Origin: Streptomyces antarcticus
GTDB taxonomy: Bacteria; Actinomycetota; Actinomycetes; Streptomycetales; Streptomycetaceae
Reading direction: 5' to 3'
Length of the DNA stretch: 64,000 nucleotides
Assembly (NCBI RefSeq): GCF_026627255.1
Contig: NZ_JAPNLM010000022.1
Coordinates: 81,950-145,949 of the forward strand
Part shown: in pieces, positions 25,048-34,218 of the stretch
How the letters are laid out: every line of letters starts with the position of its first letter
How positions within the stretch are numbered: position 1 is the stretch's first letter
The notes under the pieces: model-generated
Told to the model about the DNA's origin: nothing
What the model saw: the letters and a program-made list of their open reading frames with translations, nothing else
Databases searched by the model: none
Translations under genes and position numbers: made by a program

Positions 25048-26001
25048 ATGGGCACCGCACGACGGGTACCGCAACGACACGACGTGGAGGGCGAGGAACT
25101 CTCCGGCGACGAGGCGTGGACGGCGCTGCGCCGCTACGGCAGCTGGAGCCTGGCCCGCGACTCGTTCGTCCGCTTCCGCTACGCCGACGGGTTCAGCCAC
25201 GCCCGCGCGCTCGCCCTCCAGACGGTCCTGTCCATCGTGCCGCTCGCCATCGCGGCCGTCGGCCTGTCCGGCGTCCTGCACACCGAGGACATCGGCCGCA
25301 TAGCCGAGCTCACGATCCGCCGGCTCACCAGCGGCCCGGGCCAGGCCGTGGTGGACGAGGCGCTGAGCGAGAGCCGCCGCCACGCCGGCAACGGGGGCCA
25401 GGCGGCGCTCTGGCTGGGGCTGCTCTTCTCCCTCTCCAACGTCACCACGGGCCTCTGCCAGGTCGAACGGGGTGCCAACCGCATCTACGGGAACGAACGC
25501 GACCGGCCCTTCCTCTCCAAGTACGCCCGCGGCCTCACGATGGCCGCCCTGGCGGGCTTCCCGCTCGGGCTCAGCTTCATCCTCACGGTCCTGGGCTCCC
25601 ACCTGACCCACGCGCTGGCGGAGGTGTACCAGCTCAGCCCGACCACCGTCCAGGCGTGGGAGATCCTTCGCTGGCCCGTCGGGGTCCTGCTCGCCGTGCT
25701 CGCCACGAGCGCGATCTTCCGACTCTCGCCGCGCCGCCGCCAACCCGGCTACACCTGGCTGGCGTTCGGGGCCGTCGTCTACCTGCTGCTGTGGAACCTG
25801 GCGACCTGGGGGCTGAGCGTGTACGTCGGGGCGAGCAGCTCGTTCACCAGCGTCTACGGACCGCTCAGCGCGATCGTGTCGCTGCTGCTCTGGTCCTACC
25901 TCACCTCGATGGCCCTCTTCCTCGGTCTCGCGTTCGCCGCCCAGCTGGAAGCCGTACGGGCGGGAGTGCGGGAGCCGGTGAAGGCCGACCCCGGGGTCTG
26001 A
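25048..26001 (+). CDS. YihY/BrkB-family inner-membrane protein
   Basis: 317 aa integral membrane protein with about six hydrophobic segments. Family motifs include ALALQTVLSIVPLAIAAV near residue 55, YGPLSAIVSLLLWSYL and LFLGLAFAAQLEA. Members may move lipids or small molecules across the membrane, but the biochemical role is unsettled. It sits 81 bp after the PAP2-DAG kinase gene and 85 bp before a second PAP2 gene, supporting a role in envelope lipids. ATG 25048 follows GGGGAACG. Confidence 0.88.
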   Translation: MGTARRVPQRHDVEGEELSGDEAWTALRRYGSWSLARDSFVRFRYADGFSHARALALQTVLSIVPLAIAAVGLSGVLHTEDIGRIAELTIRRLTSGPGQAVVDEALSESRRHAGNGGQAALWLGLLFSLSNVTTGLCQVERGANRIYGNERDRPFLSKYARGLTMAALAGFPLGLSFILTVLGSHLTHALAEVYQLSPTTVQAWEILRWPVGVLLAVLATSAIFRLSPRRRQPGYTWLAFGAVVYLLLWNLATWGLSVYVGASSSFTSVYGPLSAIVSLLLWSYLTSMALFLGLAFAAQLEAVRAGVREPVKADPGV

Positions 26002-26086
26002 CCCAGCCGGACCGCCCACCCGGCGCCCCCCGGCGCCCGGTCCCGGACCGGGCGCCTCCACCGCGAACGAAGGGAGCGTCGCCACC

Positions 26087-26935
26087 ATGGCACAGCGCAC
26101 CGAACACCCCCGACGACGTCTTCTCCGGAGCCTGGTCTCACGGCACTCCGGACCTGACGTGACCTTCGGCAGGAGGCTCGTGCTGGCCGCGGTCGCGACG
26201 GCCGCCGTGTCCGTGCCCTTCGCCCTCGCCCTGGTCCTGGTCGAGTCCCAGTGGGCTCCGCTGCACCGCCTCGACCGGAACACGGCCGAACGGCTCCACG
26301 CCACCGCCCTCGACCATCCGGGATGGGTGCGCGTCCTCGAGGCCCTCACCGGCATCGTCTGGGACCCGGTGACGATGCGCCTGCTCGTGGCGCTGCTGGT
26401 GCTCTGGCTCCTGCTCCGCCGCGCCTGGCGGCTGGCCGCCTGGGCCTCCGTCACCGCGGTGGCGAGCGGCCTGACCGGACTCCTGACCAAGGTGGTGGTC
26501 GAACGGGCCCGGCCCCACCTGCCTGATCCGGTCTCCCACGCGCCCGGCTTCTCCTTCCCCTCCGGCCACGCGATGACGGCGACGACCACCTGCGCCGTGC
26601 TGCTGCTGGTGCTGCTGCCCCTGGTGCCCCGTGCGTGGCGCCCGCTGCCCTGGGTGCTCGCGCTGGTGTCGGTGGCCGGGGTCGCCTACACCCGCGTCGC
26701 GCTGGGCGTGCACTGGGTCAGCGACGTCGTCGGCGGGGTACTGCTCGGCCTCGCCGTGGTCACCGCGACGACGCTGGTCTTCGAGGCCTGGCGGGCCGAC
26801 GCCGGCCGGCTCCGCACGACGGTGACGGAGGGACTGGAGCCGGAGCTCTCGACGGCCGACCCCGAACCGCCCGTGCACGTACGGGACGCGGCGCCGTCGC
26901 AGCCCCGCGACGAGGCCGGCCGACCCGTACGCTGA
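26087..26935 (+). CDS. PAP2-family membrane phosphatase
   Basis: 282 aa. All three lipid-phosphatase motifs are intact: KVVVERARP, FPSGHAM, and TRVALGVHWVSDVVGG. Five to six membrane helices are present. It would dephosphorylate phosphatidate or an isoprenoid diphosphate at the outer face. It is the third gene of the lipid block. A short hairpin (CTCCGC/GCGGAG, 26939-26954) separates it from the convergent phosphatase gene. Confidence 0.92.
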   Translation: MAQRTEHPRRRLLRSLVSRHSGPDVTFGRRLVLAAVATAAVSVPFALALVLVESQWAPLHRLDRNTAERLHATALDHPGWVRVLEALTGIVWDPVTMRLLVALLVLWLLLRRAWRLAAWASVTAVASGLTGLLTKVVVERARPHLPDPVSHAPGFSFPSGHAMTATTTCAVLLLVLLPLVPRAWRPLPWVLALVSVAGVAYTRVALGVHWVSDVVGGVLLGLAVVTATTLVFEAWRADAGRLRTTVTEGLEPELSTADPEPPVHVRDAAPSQPRDEAGRPVR

Positions 26936-26978
26936 CCCCTCCGCGGGCGCGGAGCAGCGTCCGCACGGCCGCGTCACG

Positions 26979-29066
26979 TCACCCCACGGCGGGGAGGCTG
27001 TCCGGGCCGATGCGGGCGACGAGGAGGGCGATGTCGTCGTCGGCGGACGCCGGTACCAGGTGGGCGATCAGCGAGTCGCACAGGTGGTCCAGCGGCTGGT
27101 GCGGTTCGGTGAGCAGGCCGGTGAGCTCGGTCAGGCGTTCGTCGATGTCGCGGCTGCGGGCTTCGATCAGGCCGTCGGTGTAGAGCACGAGGACGCTGCC
27201 GGGCGGCAGTTCGAACTCGGTGGTGGTGAAGGCGACCCCGCCGACGCCCAGCGGAACGCCCGGTGGGGTCTCGATCAGGCGGACGGTGCCGTCGGGCTCG
27301 GCCACCGCCGGGGGCGGATGCCCGGCCCGGGTGACGGTGCAGCGGCCGGTGGCGGGGTCGCAGACCACGTACAGGAACGTCGCGAGCATCGGCGCGGCCA
27401 GGTCGGCCAGGGTGGCCTCCAGGTGGTGCAGCAGCGCCGTGGGGGGCATGTCGAGGCGGGCGAGGGCGCGGACGGTGGCGGAGAGGCGCCCCATGACCGC
27501 GGCCGCCGCGATGCCGTGGCCCATCACGTCCCCGATGAGGAGGGCGGCCCTGCCGCCGCTGAGGGGCAGGACGTCGTACCAGTCGCCGCCGACCTCGTTG
27601 ACGTCGCTTGCGGGCAGGTAGCGGTGGGCGATCTCGATGCCGGCGGGCGGGGTGACGTGCTGGGGCAGCATGCTGCGCTGGAGGACGACGGCGGTCTCGT
27701 GTTCGTGGTGGTAGAGGCGCGCGTTGTCGATGCTGATGGCGGCGCGCGCGCCGAGTTCCCCGGCGAGGGTGACGTCGTCGGACCCGAACGGGCCGACCGG
27801 CCGGGTGCGGTAGAAGGTCGCGATGCCGAGCACCACGTCCCGGGCGACGAGCGGGATCATCAGGAACGAGTGCACCCCCGCCTTCACCAGCTGGGCGGGC
27901 TTGGGGGAGTGCCGCGCCGCGGGGTCGACGGACCGCTCGTCGAGGCGGGAGATCAGGAAGGGCTGGCGGTCCGAGAGGGCCTGGGTGTACGGGGCGGCCG
28001 CCGGAAAGGTGAGGGTCCTGCCGCGGGGGGCCAGGATGTGGGTGACGGCGGAGCCGGCCAGCGGGGCCTTGCCCAGGCGCCGCAGGGCGATGCCCCCGGT
28101 CAGCCCCATGCCCGGCTCGCCGCCGTGCGCGAGGGTCTCCAGGACGTCGACGGTGACCGCGTCGGCGAGGTGCGGGACGGCGAGGTCGGCCAGTTCCTGC
28201 GCCGTGCGCTCCAGGTCGAGGCTGGAGCCGATGCGCGCGCTCGCCTCGCTGAGCAGCGCCAGCCTGCGCCGTCCCGCCTCGGCCTCGGTGTGGTCGCGCT
28301 GCTGCTCGGTGACGTCGAGGAGGGAGGCGATGACGCCGATCGGCCGCCCCCCAGGATCCTGCACCCGTACGTACGAGCAGGACCACACGCGGTCGTGATC
28401 CGGATCGGCCGGCGTGCGGCCGGTGCGCCGCCGGTCCAGGACCGGTTCGCCGCTCTCCAGGACCCGGCGCATCGCCGCCTCCATCTCGCCCGCGTTCACC
28501 TCGGGCAGCACCTCGGCCAGGCGCCGCCCCACGTGGGCGGACTCGGCGAGCCCGTTCATCGCCTCGAGCGCCGGGTTGACTTGCAAGAAGCGCAGTTGCG
28601 TATCGAGGACGGCGATGCCGACGGGGGAGCGGGCGAACAGCCCGTCCCACACCGCCGAAGAGCCCCGGATGCGCCGCGCCGCGTGGGCGTCGGCGGCGAA
28701 CACCAGCACCGCCGAGGCGCCCGGCCGGCGGTCGGTGACGGGGCACGCCCAGATCTCCAGCTCCAGCGGATGGCCGTCCCGGTGCCAGGTGGTGACCGTA
28801 CCCATCACCCCGCGGCCAGTGGCGGCCGTCTCCCAGAGCGACCGGCCCAGACTGCGGTCCGCCCCCGGATGCAGCAGATCGGCGATGTGCCGCCCGAGCA
28901 CCTGGGGCGGGGCGTAGCCCAGAAGATCCTGCGCGCCGTGGTTCCAGCGCACGATCTGCCCGTCGGCGCTGGTGGCCACCAGCGCCACGGGCAATGCGCC
29001 CAGCCACCCTCCGGCGTCCTGGGCGGCGCCGCTGATCAGATCCTCCAGCGGCAGGTCATCATGCAT
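26979..29066 (-). CDS. PAS-PAS-GAF-PP2C (SpoIIE) phosphatase
   Basis: 695 aa from ATG 29064-29066 (AGGGG upstream). Two PAS domains (PVALVATSADGQIVRWNHGA; SPVGIAVLDTQLRFLQVN) are followed by a GAF domain (about 290-450). A complete phosphatase domain follows: VGGDWYD, LIGDVMGHG, LYTDG and DDDIALLV. It senses an unknown signal and should act on STAS proteins such as the one at 22046. It is convergent with the lipid block and appears monocistronic. Confidence 0.93.
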   Translation of the reverse strand: MHDDLPLEDLISGAAQDAGGWLGALPVALVATSADGQIVRWNHGAQDLLGYAPPQVLGRHIADLLHPGADRSLGRSLWETAATGRGVMGTVTTWHRDGHPLELEIWACPVTDRRPGASAVLVFAADAHAARRIRGSSAVWDGLFARSPVGIAVLDTQLRFLQVNPALEAMNGLAESAHVGRRLAEVLPEVNAGEMEAAMRRVLESGEPVLDRRRTGRTPADPDHDRVWSCSYVRVQDPGGRPIGVIASLLDVTEQQRDHTEAEAGRRRLALLSEASARIGSSLDLERTAQELADLAVPHLADAVTVDVLETLAHGGEPGMGLTGGIALRRLGKAPLAGSAVTHILAPRGRTLTFPAAAPYTQALSDRQPFLISRLDERSVDPAARHSPKPAQLVKAGVHSFLMIPLVARDVVLGIATFYRTRPVGPFGSDDVTLAGELGARAAISIDNARLYHHEHETAVVLQRSMLPQHVTPPAGIEIAHRYLPASDVNEVGGDWYDVLPLSGGRAALLIGDVMGHGIAAAAVMGRLSATVRALARLDMPPTALLHHLEATLADLAAPMLATFLYVVCDPATGRCTVTRAGHPPPAVAEPDGTVRLIETPPGVPLGVGGVAFTTTEFELPPGSVLVLYTDGLIEARSRDIDERLTELTGLLTEPHQPLDHLCDSLIAHLVPASADDDIALLVARIGPDSLPAVG

Positions 29067-29598
29067 CGCGCACCCGCCCCTCACCCGGCACGGCGGGCAG
29101 CTGTGCTTCCTCCACACCCTCATCGTCGCCCCGGCCGTGAAGGGCCGCACCCCGGGTGCGGCGGCCGGAGGACGGGGCCTGCCCGCTCGGCCGCGAGTGT
29201 GTCCAGGCGTGTGCGTGGTGGGTGTCCCGGCGTGTACGTGGTGCCGGGGGCGGGGCTGCCGCCCGGGATCCGTGCCCGGATCCGGCTGCTGAAGCGCCGG
29301 TGCCGGGGGAGTGCCGGACTCCGCCGCGCCCAGGCGGGGGGAAGTGCCGGGCAGGGCGTCCGGTTGCCGTGCGGATCCGGGCGGCAGCTCACCGTGCCTC
29401 CGGAGCGCCGACCGCGTGATGACGGGGGGGGTGCCACCACGCGGTCGGGCCCGCTCGGGACCCCGCGCCGCTCACCGCCGCGGGCTCCCTGTATCCACGC
29501 TTGTGGCCCGGATCCGGGGGCTCAAACGGGGCAGCACCCACATGGTTCGAGAGCCGCAAGCGCGCACGCCGCGGTGATCAGGGGCGTGCCGCGGCGGT
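29067..29598. other. Gene-free region with a 22-bp direct repeat
   Basis: No convincing coding frame is seen across 530 bp. It holds the promoter area of the PAS-GAF phosphatase and an imperfect 22-bp direct repeat (29199-29220 and 29222-29243, 20 of 22 identical). Confidence 0.6.
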
Positions 29599-29641
29599 CA
29601 CCGGGTGATCAGGCGGCGGCGACGGGGCTGATCACCCGGTG
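29599..29641. terminator. Hairpin downstream of the YbdK-like gene
   Basis: CACCGGGTGATCAG (29599-29612) and CTGATCACCCGGTG (29628-29641) are perfect complements with a 15-nt loop. They lie right after the minus-strand stop at 29643. Confidence 0.65.
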
Positions 29642-29642
29642 T

Positions 29643-30776
29643 TCAGGTGGCGGCGACGGCGGTGATCTCCGCGCAGCGGGTGGCCACGGCGCCGAGCGAG
29701 CCCTCCGTACGCAACAGCTCGCGTTGGACGCGTGCCCCGTTGCCGCGCTCCATGAGGCGGGCGATGCCTTCCCGGACGCGTTCGTCGTCGCCGTGGTCGG
29801 CCAGGGCTTCGCGCACGTGGGCGTGGAGCGCCTCGACGGCTCCGGCGGGCGACGTCTCGCGCATGGTTCCGGGATCGATGAGCGGGCCGTCGAGCCCGGA
29901 GCGGCTGGCGCGCCAGGCTGCGAGCCGCAGCAGACCCGTTCCGATCCTGGCCGGTGGCCGCCCGTCCCGCCACTCGCGGGCGGCGGTCTCGACCAGGCCG
30001 CGTACCAGGGCCGCGAGCAGGACCGGGGTCGACGCCTCGAGGCACACGTCCGCGACCCTGACCTCCACCGTCGGGTAGGCGGCGGACAGCCGGGCGTCGA
30101 AGTACATCATGCCCTCGTCGCGCAGCACGCCGGTGTCGAGCATCGCGCGGACCTGTTCGTGGTAGCGGTCGGCGGACCCGAAGGTGTCCGTGGGCCCGGC
30201 TGACGGCAGCCGGTTCCAGACCCGGCTGCGGTAGCTGCCGTAGCCGCTGTCCTGGCCCTGCCAGAACGGCGAGTTCGCGCTCATCGCCGTCAGCACGGGC
30301 AGCCAGGGGCGGATCCGGTCCAGGACCGCGACGCCCTCCTCGTCCGACTCCACCGACACGTGGACGTGACAGCCGCAGGTCAGCTGTTCCTGCGCGGTCA
30401 GGCCGAGCTGCTCGCTGAGCCACTCGTAGCGCGTGCCCGCGCTCAACGAGGGCCGGACGGGCAGCGGGGAGGTGCCGAGGGCGGCCACCAGCGCCCCGGC
30501 GGACGCCGCGTGCCGGGCGGCCTCCGCCCGCCACCGGGTGATCTCCTCTTGGAGCTCGCCCATCTCCGTCACCGGTTTGGTGGCGAACTCCAGCTGCTCC
30601 TTCTGCAACTCCTTCTCGAAGGTGTGGGCAGGCGCCCCACCCCTGCCCGGCAGGTGTCCGGCGGACCGGTCCGCGGCCGCCAGCACGGCCCCCGACAGGG
30701 CCAGCGGCTCGCCACTGCGGGCGTCCACCAGCAACAGTTCCTCTTCCACGCCCACGCTTCGCATGCCGCCGCCCAT
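29643..30776 (-). CDS. YbdK-family carboxylate-amine ligase (glutamate-cysteine ligase 2-like)
   Basis: 377 aa from ATG 30774-30776; ATG 30764 and GTG 30791 are alternatives. It starts GGGMRSVGVEEELLLVD, the family signature. KEQLEFATKPV, CGCHVHVSVESDEEGVAVL, and YFDARLSAAYPTVEVRVADV follow. Members form gamma-glutamyl-type amide bonds, yet actinomycetes use mycothiol, so the natural substrate is uncertain. It is divergent from the PRC-barrel genes. Confidence 0.9.
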   Translation of the reverse strand: MGGGMRSVGVEEELLLVDARSGEPLALSGAVLAAADRSAGHLPGRGGAPAHTFEKELQKEQLEFATKPVTEMGELQEEITRWRAEAARHAASAGALVAALGTSPLPVRPSLSAGTRYEWLSEQLGLTAQEQLTCGCHVHVSVESDEEGVAVLDRIRPWLPVLTAMSANSPFWQGQDSGYGSYRSRVWNRLPSAGPTDTFGSADRYHEQVRAMLDTGVLRDEGMMYFDARLSAAYPTVEVRVADVCLEASTPVLLAALVRGLVETAAREWRDGRPPARIGTGLLRLAAWRASRSGLDGPLIDPGTMRETSPAGAVEALHAHVREALADHGDDERVREGIARLMERGNGARVQRELLRTEGSLGAVATRCAEITAVAAT

Positions 30777-30979
30777 TGGTCCGCTGTTCACATCGTCCCG
30801 CGCCTGCCCCACCCCACCCCGACCATGCGGGTGCCGGCCAGGGGGTGCCGGCGGGCCGCCGACACCTGCGGGTTGAGGCGCCGGGTGCGGGGCAGGCGCG
30901 CCGTCGACGGAGCGCTGCCACCCCGGCTCACGGCCAGCGGACGGCAGCGCCACGGAGTTGATCGAGGGAGTGGTTTCGC

Positions 30980-31354
30980 GTGACCGAGAACGTGTGGGCC
31001 TACCGGGCCGGGGTCGACTACCTGGCAGCCGAACTCACCGGCTACAAGGTCGAGGCGACCGACGGCGGCATCGGCAAGGTCGACAAGCATTCCGACGAGG
31101 TCACCGACGCCTATCTGGTCGTCGACACCGGCGTGTGGATCCTGGGCAAGGAGGTCCTGCTCCCCGCGGGCACGGTGATCAGCATCGACCACGAGGAGCG
31201 GACGGTCTACGTGGACCGTACGAAGGACCAGGTCAAGGCGGCTCCGGAGTTCCACCGGGACGAGCACCTGGGCGACGACGACTACCGCCGGGCGCTGGGC
31301 ACGCACTACGGCTCCGGTGTCTCCGGCATGCCGTTCGGCGTCCCGCCGGCCTGA
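30980..31354 (+). CDS. PRC-barrel domain protein 1
   Basis: 124 aa from GTG 30980 (GAGGGAG upstream). The PRC-barrel reads LTGYKVEATDGGIGKVDKHS, then AYLVVDTGVWILGKEVLLPA and RTVYVDRTKDQVKAAPEF. Such small soluble proteins are often stress-linked or RNA/photosynthesis accessory barrels. It pairs with a paralogue at 31533, about 60% identical by eye. Neighbouring csbD and ppk2 support a stress role. Confidence 0.85.
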   Translation: MTENVWAYRAGVDYLAAELTGYKVEATDGGIGKVDKHSDEVTDAYLVVDTGVWILGKEVLLPAGTVISIDHEERTVYVDRTKDQVKAAPEFHRDEHLGDDDYRRALGTHYGSGVSGMPFGVPPA

Positions 31355-31532
31355 CCCGACCGCACCGCGGCGGGCACGCGCCCCGTCCCACCGTCTCGGG
31401 AGCGGGACGTGTGAGCCCGGGCTTGCGGGGCACGCGAGGCAACGGGAGGGACCGGTACGCCCCGTGTCCCGCCCCCCACGTACCGACATGCATACCGACT
31501 CACCGAACCATGACCGAAGGAGTTGTGTTCAC

Positions 31533-31901
31533 ATGACCGAGCATGCGTGGAGCCACCCGGCGACTTCGGGATACCTGGCCGGCGCCGACCTGACCGGCTA
31601 CAAGGTCGAGGCGACCGACGGCAGCATCGGCAAGGTAGACAAGCACTCGTACGAGGCCGGTGACGCCTACGTGGTGGTCGACACCGGAGTGTGGATCTTC
31701 GGCAAGGAAGTGCTCCTCCCCGCGGGCACGGTGACCCGTGTCGACTCGGAGCAGCAGAAGATCTACGTGGACCGGACCAAGGAACAGATCAAGGACGCCC
31801 CGGAGTTCATCCGGGCCACGCACCTCGCCGACACCCAGTACCGCGAGGAGATCGGCCTCTACTACGGCATCGGCGGCCCCTTCGGCGGCCGCCCCGTGTA
31901 A
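31533..31901 (+). CDS. PRC-barrel domain protein 2
   Basis: 122 aa from ATG 31533, after GAAGGAG. Same barrel as the preceding gene (YKVEATDGSIGKVDKHSYEA, VVVDTGVWIFGKEVLLPAGT, KIYVDRTKEQIKDAPEFI). It differs in the C-terminus (YREEIGLYYGIGGPFGGRPV). The 178-bp gap between the two contains no further gene. A 20-bp terminator follows. Confidence 0.85.
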   Translation: MTEHAWSHPATSGYLAGADLTGYKVEATDGSIGKVDKHSYEAGDAYVVVDTGVWIFGKEVLLPAGTVTRVDSEQQKIYVDRTKEQIKDAPEFIRATHLADTQYREEIGLYYGIGGPFGGRPV

Positions 31902-31918
31902 CGGTCCCCGCACCTTCC

Positions 31919-31960
31919 GCCCGTGGGGCCGGACTCCTCCAGGAGTCCGGCCCCACGGGC
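31919..31960 (+). terminator. Terminator after PRC-barrel 2
   Basis: Perfect 20-bp arms (31919-31938 and 31941-31960) separated by CC. Confidence 0.85.
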
Positions 31961-32138
31961 GTTCCGGGCGGATACGACGGTCAGCGGGGGCACCGGCGCA
32001 GGGAACCCGAGGGCCGCGAACCCGGGGGAGCGTCCCCACCGGTCGAGGTCGAGGCCGCGGTCGGTGGGCGAGCGGTGACGGGGCAGCGGCTAGCCTGGCC
32101 GCCGGCGGGCCGGGTGGGGCGCAGGAGGCGGGAGCGGC

Positions 32139-32933
32139 ATGAAGCACCAACAGGTACTGGACAAGCTGGCGGCGAAGGGGCACGTGCGGGCCCTGGACGA
32201 GGAGCTGGCGCGCTGGGTGCACTGGCAGATGGTCACCCCGCTGCCCTCCCACGAGGAACTGACCCGCGACGTGGTCACCCCGGTGCTCACCCGCTGGCGC
32301 TGCCTGCTCGACTCCGAGGAGGCGCGCCCCGCAACGCGGAACGTCGTCCGGGTCGCCCTCGCCACCCTGCTGCACAAGTACGGCTTCCAGGACCCCGCGG
32401 TCACCGCGGCCGCGGTCGAGGCGGTGGACGCCCTCAACCGCGACGTCGTGCTCTCCGACGCCTTCGCGCGGCGGTCCGACGACATCAAGCGGCTCCTGTG
32501 CTCGGCACCCGTCCCGCTGACGCGCAGGCCGGGCTCGCCGCGTTCCCTCACTTTCCTGCGGCCCGGAGACGTCCTGTCCATCGAGTTGGGCGGCCGCTTC
32601 CACGCCGCGTACGTGTGGAAGGTGCACGGCCTCAACGAGACACCCGTGATCGAGTTCTACGCCGGCACGTTCGCGCAGCCGCCCACCTTGGCAGACCTGG
32701 CCGACGGCGAGGCGGCCCGGCCGGGCGGCCGGGCCCGCTTCGGTGTCGACGGCCTCACGTACCTGCCGGATCCGGCGAACCAGGTGCGGGCCGTCGCCGC
32801 GGGGCAGGATCAGGGCCCCCGGGGCGGGGAGCCCGGCCCCGGGCAGGGGTTGTACACGCTGTCGGACGTGATGACCCTCCAGCGGAACATGGCGGACCTC
32901 TTCGGTGGAGAAATTCCCGGCTCCGGATCCTGA
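32139..32933 (+). CDS. Hypothetical protein, Streptomyces-type
   Basis: 264 residues from ATG 32139 (GGAGGCGGGAG upstream; a TAGCCT box at 32091-32096 could be its -10). The N-terminal 120 residues look helical (LDKLAAKGHVRALDEELARW). A central beta-rich part begins PGDVLSIELGGRFHAAYVWK and ends VIEFYAGTFAQPPT. The C-terminal tail carries a Gly-rich insert. No family is recognised. It lies between PRC-barrel and csbD genes on the same strand. Confidence 0.7.
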   Translation: MKHQQVLDKLAAKGHVRALDEELARWVHWQMVTPLPSHEELTRDVVTPVLTRWRCLLDSEEARPATRNVVRVALATLLHKYGFQDPAVTAAAVEAVDALNRDVVLSDAFARRSDDIKRLLCSAPVPLTRRPGSPRSLTFLRPGDVLSIELGGRFHAAYVWKVHGLNETPVIEFYAGTFAQPPTLADLADGEAARPGGRARFGVDGLTYLPDPANQVRAVAAGQDQGPRGGEPGPGQGLYTLSDVMTLQRNMADLFGGEIPGSGS

Positions 32934-32940
32934 CCTGCGC

Positions 32941-32964
32941 GTTTGGAGACCGTGATCCGGGTCA
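32941..32964 (+). promoter_or_regulatory. SigB-like promoter ahead of csbD
   Basis: GTTT (32941-32944), 14-bp spacer, GGGTCA (32959-32964), close to the Streptomyces SigB-type pattern GNNT-N14-16-GGGTAY. It starts 47 bp before the CsbD ribosome site. Confidence 0.45.
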
Positions 32965-33010
32965 GACGGATAAGTACGAGGAGTTCCCGTTCCCCAGGGA
33001 GTGATCAGCT

Positions 33011-33184
33011 GTGTCGAACAACGAGAAGGGCCAGGCCAAGGCCGAGCAGGCCAAGGGCAAGCTCAAGGAGACGGCCGGCCGCGCGGTGGGCAACGAGCGG
33101 CTGACGGCCGAGGGCCGCGCCGAACAGGCCAAGGGCGATGCGCGCCAGGCCAAGGAAAAGATCAAGGACGTCTTCAAGCACTGA
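33011..33184 (+). CDS. CsbD-family general stress protein
   Basis: 57 aa from GTG 33011, with GGGAG eight bases ahead. The charged helical protein (NEKGQAKAEQAKGKLKETAG, VGNERLTAEGRAEQAKGDA, KIKDVF) matches CsbD, a classical SigB-controlled stress protein in Bacillus. Its molecular role is unknown. A SigB-like promoter lies upstream and a perfect 18-bp terminator follows, so it is probably monocistronic. Confidence 0.92.
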   Translation: MSNNEKGQAKAEQAKGKLKETAGRAVGNERLTAEGRAEQAKGDARQAKEKIKDVFKH

Positions 33185-33217
33185 TCCGCTCGAAGCGCCG
33201 ACCCGCACGCCCGTGTC

Positions 33218-33258
33218 CGCCGCGGTCCCGGACCCCTGAAGGGTCCGGGACCGCGGCG
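33218..33258 (+). terminator. Terminator after csbD
   Basis: Perfect 18-bp stem (33218-33235, 33241-33258), loop CTGAA. Confidence 0.85.
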
Positions 33259-33322
33259 CGTCCGAATCACGTCCGAATCACGTTCCGCATCACGTCCGAA
33301 TCACACGAGGGAGGGCTCCCGC

Positions 33323-34111
33323 ATGACGGTGCCGGGGGAAGGCAGAAGGACGGCAGGGCGCGGTTCCGCGTCGTTCGGGCGCGATGTGGTGCTGGCCGTG
33401 GGGCTCGTGGGGATCTGTGTGGGCGGCCTCGCCGTCTTCCTCAAGGCCGCCGGAGGGTCCGGATCGGGGATGCCGGTCGTACCCGTCGTCACGGCGCTGG
33501 TCCTGGCGGCCGGGATGGCGCTGGCCAAGTGGGGGGTGTCGCCGGTCCGGCGCCGCTCCGCCGCCCGGCCGGGCCGCGGCCCGGCACCGTACGCGGATCC
33601 GTACATGATCGAGGTGACCGCGGTACTGGACGTGCCCGACACCCGGGAGGTTCCGGACGTACGGGAGGTCCCGGACGTCGACGCCGGTGCGCTGGACCAC
33701 GCCGCGGTAGACGCCGACGGCTTCGAGCACACGATAGCCGCGCTGTGTGCGCGCGACGGCTGCACGCCCGTGGAAGTGGTGGGCGGCGCCGGTGACTTGG
33801 GCGCCGACGTGATCGCCACGACCCCGGACGGACTGCGCATCGTCGTCCAGTGCAAGCACTACTCCGACACCAACCGCGTCGGCTCGCAGGACCTGCAGCG
33901 CTTCGGCGGCACCTGCTTCGCCGTGCACGACGCCGACGTGGCGATCGTTGTCACCACGAGCTCTTACACGGCCCCGGCCCTGGAGTACGCCGAGGGGCTC
34001 GGCATCGTCTGCGTCGACGGCGAGGCCCTGGCCGCCTGGACCGACCTGGCCTCGCCCCCGCCCTGGGAATCCGGCAGCCGCGACGCCGCCGCCCGGGTGT
34101 CCACGGCCTGA
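33323..34111 (+). CDS. Membrane-anchored Mrr-like restriction endonuclease-fold protein
   Basis: 262 aa. Two N-terminal membrane helices (VVLAVGLVGICVGGLAVFL; VVPVVTALVLAAGMALA) anchor a cytoplasmic Mrr_cat domain. The nuclease core has E (GFEHTIAAL), GGAGDLGADVIA and IVVQCKHYS, giving the D-(Q/E)-x-K signature of the PD-(D/E)xK fold. Such membrane Mrr-like proteins are common in actinomycetes, and a role in foreign-DNA control is only inferred. It is not linked to a methylase. ATG 33323 follows GAGGGAGGG. Confidence 0.85.
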   Translation: MTVPGEGRRTAGRGSASFGRDVVLAVGLVGICVGGLAVFLKAAGGSGSGMPVVPVVTALVLAAGMALAKWGVSPVRRRSAARPGRGPAPYADPYMIEVTAVLDVPDTREVPDVREVPDVDAGALDHAAVDADGFEHTIAALCARDGCTPVEVVGGAGDLGADVIATTPDGLRIVVQCKHYSDTNRVGSQDLQRFGGTCFAVHDADVAIVVTTSSYTAPALEYAEGLGIVCVDGEALAAWTDLASPPPWESGSRDAAARVSTA

Positions 34112-34218
34112 CGGGAAGGACAGCCCCCGGGCGCCGGCCGGGGGCCGGTGCCCGGGCGCACCGAGCGAGCCGGACCGTCTCGTCTTCTCGTTTCTCCGGC
34201 GCGCGGGGCGGCGGAGGA

